Made by a program: the position numbers and the translations under genes. This document shows positions 6,256 to 7,993 of a stretch of DNA of 7,993 nucleotides, one piece after another. How positions within the stretch are numbered: position 1 is the first letter of the stretch; each line of letters opens with the position of its first letter. The notes beneath the pieces were generated by a model. The model was given only the letters and a program-made list of their open reading frames with translations. It had not been told where the DNA came from and did no database searches. Source of the DNA: an archaeon (GTDB lineage: Archaea; Nanobdellota; Nanobdellia; Woesearchaeales; JAHJEM01); the NCBI GenBank assembly GCA_020057445.1, contig JAGVFV010000178.1:1-7993 (forward strand), given 5' to 3'.

Positions 6256-6576
6256 TTATTCCACCGTCACCTTGAGTATCTTGATGTCTGTGCCTTCGGT
6301 GAGTGTCGGCACGCTTGCGCATTCAGGGCATTCGATGAGGAAGGAATCGTGTCCCCGTTCGAGGATTGTCGGCTGCCCGAAGTAGCCGCAGGGGCATTCG
6401 CACTGCGCTTTCTTTTCTTTGACTGTGATCGTCCAGGGTACGAGGCTTTTCAGGCAGGGTATGAGGTCTGTTGCAGGGACGTGGGCGAGTTCTCCGATCT
6501 CAAGATAGAGTTCCTGCACCTTCCCGTGCTTCTCAGCCTCCTTGATGATGCTATTTGCGATGACGGTCTCGTGCAT
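6256..6576 (-). CDS. hypA: Hydrogenase nickel incorporation protein HypA
   Basis: This 106-residue metallochaperone delivers nickel to the large subunit, normally with HypB. The start is fixed by MHETVIANSI: H2 and E3 are the family's N-terminal nickel-binding residues. The same frame stays open upstream, but only as antisense to the kinase, and lacks homology. The structural zinc site is C61-P-C63-G-Y-F-G with C83-P-E-C86, the archaeal CxCGY form of the motif; an extra C59 precedes it. The EIGELAHV segment (26-33) is also typical. No good Shine-Dalgarno is seen before the ATG, which suits a leaderless or short-leader transcript. hypC follows with no gap. The partner GTPase hypB is not in the window. 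Confidence 0.93.
   Translation of the reverse strand: MHETVIANSIIKEAEKHGKVQELYLEIGELAHVPATDLIPCLKSLVPWTITVKEKKAQCECPCGYFGQPTILERGHDSFLIECPECASVPTLTEGTDIKILKVTVE
6261..6265 (-). promoter_or_regulatory. Ribosome binding site of hypC inside the end of hypA
   Basis: On the minus strand GGTGG lies five bases before the hypC ATG and within the last codons of hypA. With the stop and start codons directly abutting, hypC is probably translated by coupling to hypA. Confidence 0.55.
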
Positions 6577-6598
6577 GGAGTATGGGATGGTTTTGCGG

Positions 6599-6606
6599 TT
6601 TTTATG
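6599..6606 (-). promoter_or_regulatory. Possible TATA box for hypA-hypC
   Basis: On the minus strand CATAAAAA lies about 23-30 bases before the hypA ATG, the spacing expected for a leaderless archaeal promoter. The match to the TTTAWATA consensus is only moderate. The perfect box at 6631-6638 could also serve hypA on this strand, with a longer leader. Confidence 0.3.
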
Positions 6607-6630
6607 TGTTGTGGTGTTCTGGGCAGTATC

Positions 6631-6638
6631 TTTAAATA
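6631..6638 (+). promoter_or_regulatory. Archaeal TATA box for the APH-type kinase gene
   Basis: TTTAAATA is a perfect match to the archaeal TATA consensus. Its centre is about 27 bases before the ATG at 6662, the usual distance from TATA box to transcription start, so the transcript would begin at or next to the start codon. No Shine-Dalgarno precedes the ATG, as expected for a leaderless mRNA. It sits in the 85-base divergent gap between hypA and the kinase. Confidence 0.65.
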
Positions 6639-6661
6639 CTCGTGAGAAGTTGATTTCTTTT

Positions 6662-7621
6662 ATGTATGAAAAGGTCATAAAGGAAATGGTGCGAGAGCGT
6701 GCGAGAACTCTTGGTGTCGTGCCAAAGGACATCATGATATCGAGGCTTGGCATGGGTGAGAATAACCTGAATTTCCTGGTCATTACGGGCGGAAAGAAGT
6801 TCGTGTTCAGGATCGGCTTGCGGTCTAGGTTGGAATCGAACATGGCGCGGGAATTTAAGGGGTTACAGATGCTTCCGGAAGGAGTTGGCCCAAAGCCCCT
6901 GTTTATTGATCGATCAAAAAGAACCATTCCTCATGTCTTCTCTGTCCTGACCTATATCGAAGGCAAGAAAGCTGACCATTGGACAAAGAGGCATCTGTCC
7001 TTGCATGCAAAGAAACTTGCCTTGCTGCATAAGAAGACGTTTCCTTATGCAAGTGATCTCAGGAGAAAGTCTCCAAAGATAAATTTGTATCGAAAGTTTA
7101 AGAGACACGTCTTGGATGTCAGCGATGTATTGCACGATCCAAGCGTATTGCATGATCCAGAAGTCAAATCATTGCTCCCGAAAATGTCGCAGTACATCAA
7201 GGAAAATGCGACATTGGTTGATTCCGTGACTCGATTTTCCGTAATTCATGCGGATCTTGGTATCGATAACATCATCTTCTTAGGTGATGATGTCCATTAT
7301 ATTGATTGGGAATGGATGAGAATATCGGATCCTGCGATAGATCTTGCCCGCTTCTATTATGAGGATTTCGGTTTCCTTCCGTGGACCATACAACTATCAG
7401 GCAAAAGGTTTGATTTTTTCATTTCAGAATATGAACGGTATAGTCATGATAAGACGGTCCGCCATCGTGTCTCCATCTGGAATACCTATTTCCTTTTTAC
7501 AGATATGCTCTATAACAAGTGGAAAATACGGCATTATCATGGAGAACAGACAGGACTGTCAAGGGCAAGATATGGTATCGCTGTGAGGCTCGCGATGGAT
7601 TCTTTGAAAAAGAGATTCTAA
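6662..7621 (+). CDS. Kinase of the aminoglycoside/choline phosphotransferase (APH) superfamily
   Basis: This 319-residue protein has the eukaryotic-kinase-like APH fold. The N-lobe reads SRLGMGENNLNFLV (27-40) and KFVFRIG (46-52), with R50 near the position of the ATP-binding lysine. The linker is VLTYIEGK (95-102). The catalytic loop is H196-A-D198-L-G-I-D-N203, and the metal-binding D215 lies in YIDWEWMRISDPAIDLAR, so it should be an active phosphotransferase. The substrate is unknown; the family includes choline, sugar and lipid-precursor kinases, and nothing points to drug resistance. The start at 6662 is supported by the TATA box 27 bases upstream; the longer frame back to 6542 would run through hypA and the promoter. 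The gene looks more A+T-rich than the hydrogenase genes and contains a short in-frame duplication. Its end overlaps the next gene by four bases. Confidence 0.85.
   Translation: MYEKVIKEMVRERARTLGVVPKDIMISRLGMGENNLNFLVITGGKKFVFRIGLRSRLESNMAREFKGLQMLPEGVGPKPLFIDRSKRTIPHVFSVLTYIEGKKADHWTKRHLSLHAKKLALLHKKTFPYASDLRRKSPKINLYRKFKRHVLDVSDVLHDPSVLHDPEVKSLLPKMSQYIKENATLVDSVTRFSVIHADLGIDNIIFLGDDVHYIDWEWMRISDPAIDLARFYYEDFGFLPWTIQLSGKRFDFFISEYERYSHDKTVRHRVSIWNTYFLFTDMLYNKWKIRHYHGEQTGLSRARYGIAVRLAMDSLKKRF
7127..7162 (+). repeat. In-frame 18-base tandem duplication within the kinase gene
   Basis: Two adjacent 18-base units (7127-7144 and 7145-7162) agree at 14 positions, with only one difference in the first 15 bases. 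They encode VLHDPS and VLHDPE (residues 156-167). The repeat falls in a surface-like stretch between the linker and the catalytic loop and keeps the reading frame. Confidence 0.75.
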
Positions 7622-7881
7622 TGTTTCTTTATCCACATCTTCTTGAATAATGGCAGTGTTAACGTCGAGAGCAGGAATGCGAGCGCCGGGACGAGTGAAT
7701 TCACAAAAGGGTGGGGAAGGTCTGCTGCGAGGAAGAAGATGACGACGACGATGTACGTCAGGATAGCAATGATGACCTTTCGGGTGAGGCTGATCTCCCA
7801 TGCCTTGTCTTTTTCGACGCGTCTGTTCCTTTCCTTGATCTCGTCGATGTCTTTCTGGAGTGTTTCAAGCGTTGGCTTCAT
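7618..7881 (-). CDS. Small coiled-coil protein with two C-terminal membrane helices
   Basis: This 87-residue protein has no function I can name. Residues 1-27 are highly charged and heptad-like (TLETLQKDIDEIKERNRR), suggesting a short coiled coil. Two hydrophobic segments follow, at about 35-53 (VIIAILTYIVVVIFFLAAD) and 58-78, with LPHPFVN between them, and a basic end (KKMWIKKH). By positive charge, both ends probably face the cytoplasm. Similar short proteins are, from memory, common in uncultivated archaea and candidate-phyla bacteria. The ATG overlaps the stop of the upstream glycine-tailed gene (ATGA), so the two are coupled. The stop codon overlaps the kinase end by four bases on the opposite strand. 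Confidence 0.7.
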   Translation of the reverse strand: MKPTLETLQKDIDEIKERNRRVEKDKAWEISLTRKVIIAILTYIVVVIFFLAADLPHPFVNSLVPALAFLLSTLTLPLFKKMWIKKH

Positions 7882-7993
7882 CCTGCTCCGCCTCCGCCTC
7901 CTCCTCCGCCTCCTCCTCCTCCGCCTCCAAAGCCGCCTCCGCCGCCAGTGGCGGAGCTCGAGGAGACCGCAGTGCTAAATGAAGACACGCTTG
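7878..7993 (-). CDS. C-terminal end of a glycine-tailed protein, possibly DUF2207-like (partial)
   Basis: Only the last 37 residues are in the window; the gene continues past the right edge. They read as a Ser/Thr-rich stretch (SVSSFSTAVSSSSAT), then five Gly, Phe, fourteen Gly, Ala, Gly and a stop. A Ser-rich segment followed by a poly-Gly tail with a single Phe is typical of predicted membrane proteins of the DUF2207 and TPM types, but with so little sequence the family is a guess. The frame is chosen because it alone gives an open frame ending at the ATGA overlap with the small membrane-protein gene. The first two bases at the window edge belong to an incomplete codon. Confidence 0.55.
   Translation of the reverse strand, partial: SVSSFSTAVSSSSATGGGGGFGGGGGGGGGGGGGGAG
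7887..7946 (-). repeat. GGA/GGC low-complexity tract encoding poly-Gly
   Basis: On the minus strand these 60 bases consist of GGA and GGC codons, interrupted only by one TTT codon (Phe). The irregular mix of GGA and GGC makes it a simple-sequence tract prone to length change. It also creates a spurious Arg/Leu-rich frame on the plus strand. Confidence 0.8.

Noticed and set aside
6157..6645. Plus-strand open frame (162 codons) over hypC and hypA
   Set aside because: It is a shadow of two genes with unmistakable HypA and HypC signatures on the other strand.
6577..6927. N-terminal extension of the hypA reading frame
   Set aside because: The extra 117 codons are antisense to the kinase and its promoter. 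HypA must begin MHE, so the start is at 6576.
6662..7621. Aminoglycoside resistance gene
   Set aside because: The protein has the APH fold, but that superfamily is broad and nothing in sequence or context indicates antibiotic modification.
7643..7978. Plus-strand Arg/Leu-rich open frame at the right edge
   Set aside because: The Leu/Arg repeats are the antisense reading of the poly-Gly tract and of the small membrane-protein gene.

Overview
The window looks like a stretch of a small, compact archaeal chromosome, most likely a DPANN archaeon of the Woesearchaeota type. The grounds are: a Pyrococcus-like cytosolic [NiFe] sulfhydrogenase gene set; a textbook archaeal TATA box (TTTAAATA, 6631-6638) placed so that its transcript would be nearly or fully leaderless; and very tight packing, with most neighbouring genes overlapping by 4-26 bases. 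The lineage is an inference from gene content. The archaeal assignment is moderately secure.

Bases 1-6051 (+ strand) read as one long operon. It begins with the flavin/[2Fe-2S] gamma subunit (hydG) of a group 3b-type H2:NAD(P)+ hydrogenase. An unrelated SAM-dependent methyltransferase follows, then the small subunit (hydD), the large subunit (hydA), the large-subunit maturation protease, a ten-helix EamA/DMT-type transporter, a 243-residue protein that I place in the uncharacterised DUF6390 group, and a GNAT acetyltransferase. The beta (4Fe-4S) subunit gene hydB, usually next to hydG, would lie just upstream of the window. Together the subunits would pass electrons between H2 at the NiFe centre of HydA, the Fe-S clusters of HydD and HydB, the [2Fe-2S]/FAD of HydG, and NAD(P).

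Bases 6046-6576 (- strand) hold hypC and hypA with no gap between them; they meet the operon tail to tail. HypA delivers nickel. HypC carries the Fe(CN)2CO unit to the large subunit. hypB, hypD, hypE and hypF are not in the window. A divergent intergenic region (6577-6661) separates hypA from a kinase of the aminoglycoside/choline phosphotransferase superfamily (+ strand, 6662-7621). The right edge (- strand) carries an 87-residue coiled-coil/two-helix membrane protein and the glycine-rich C-terminus of a protein that continues beyond the window.

The most interesting point is that the C-terminal third of the DUF6390-like protein (about residues 149-215) aligns by eye with HypC. It has a Cys five residues before a Gly, the same G...A..VD spacing over 19 residues without a gap, and then a G-D-x-V-x-x-H-x-G-x-A block. 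The HypC encoded in the same window has Gln (Q44) where HypC normally has a conserved His, whereas the DUF6390 protein has that His (H207). This suggests an undescribed HypC-like maturation chaperone built into the hydrogenase operon.
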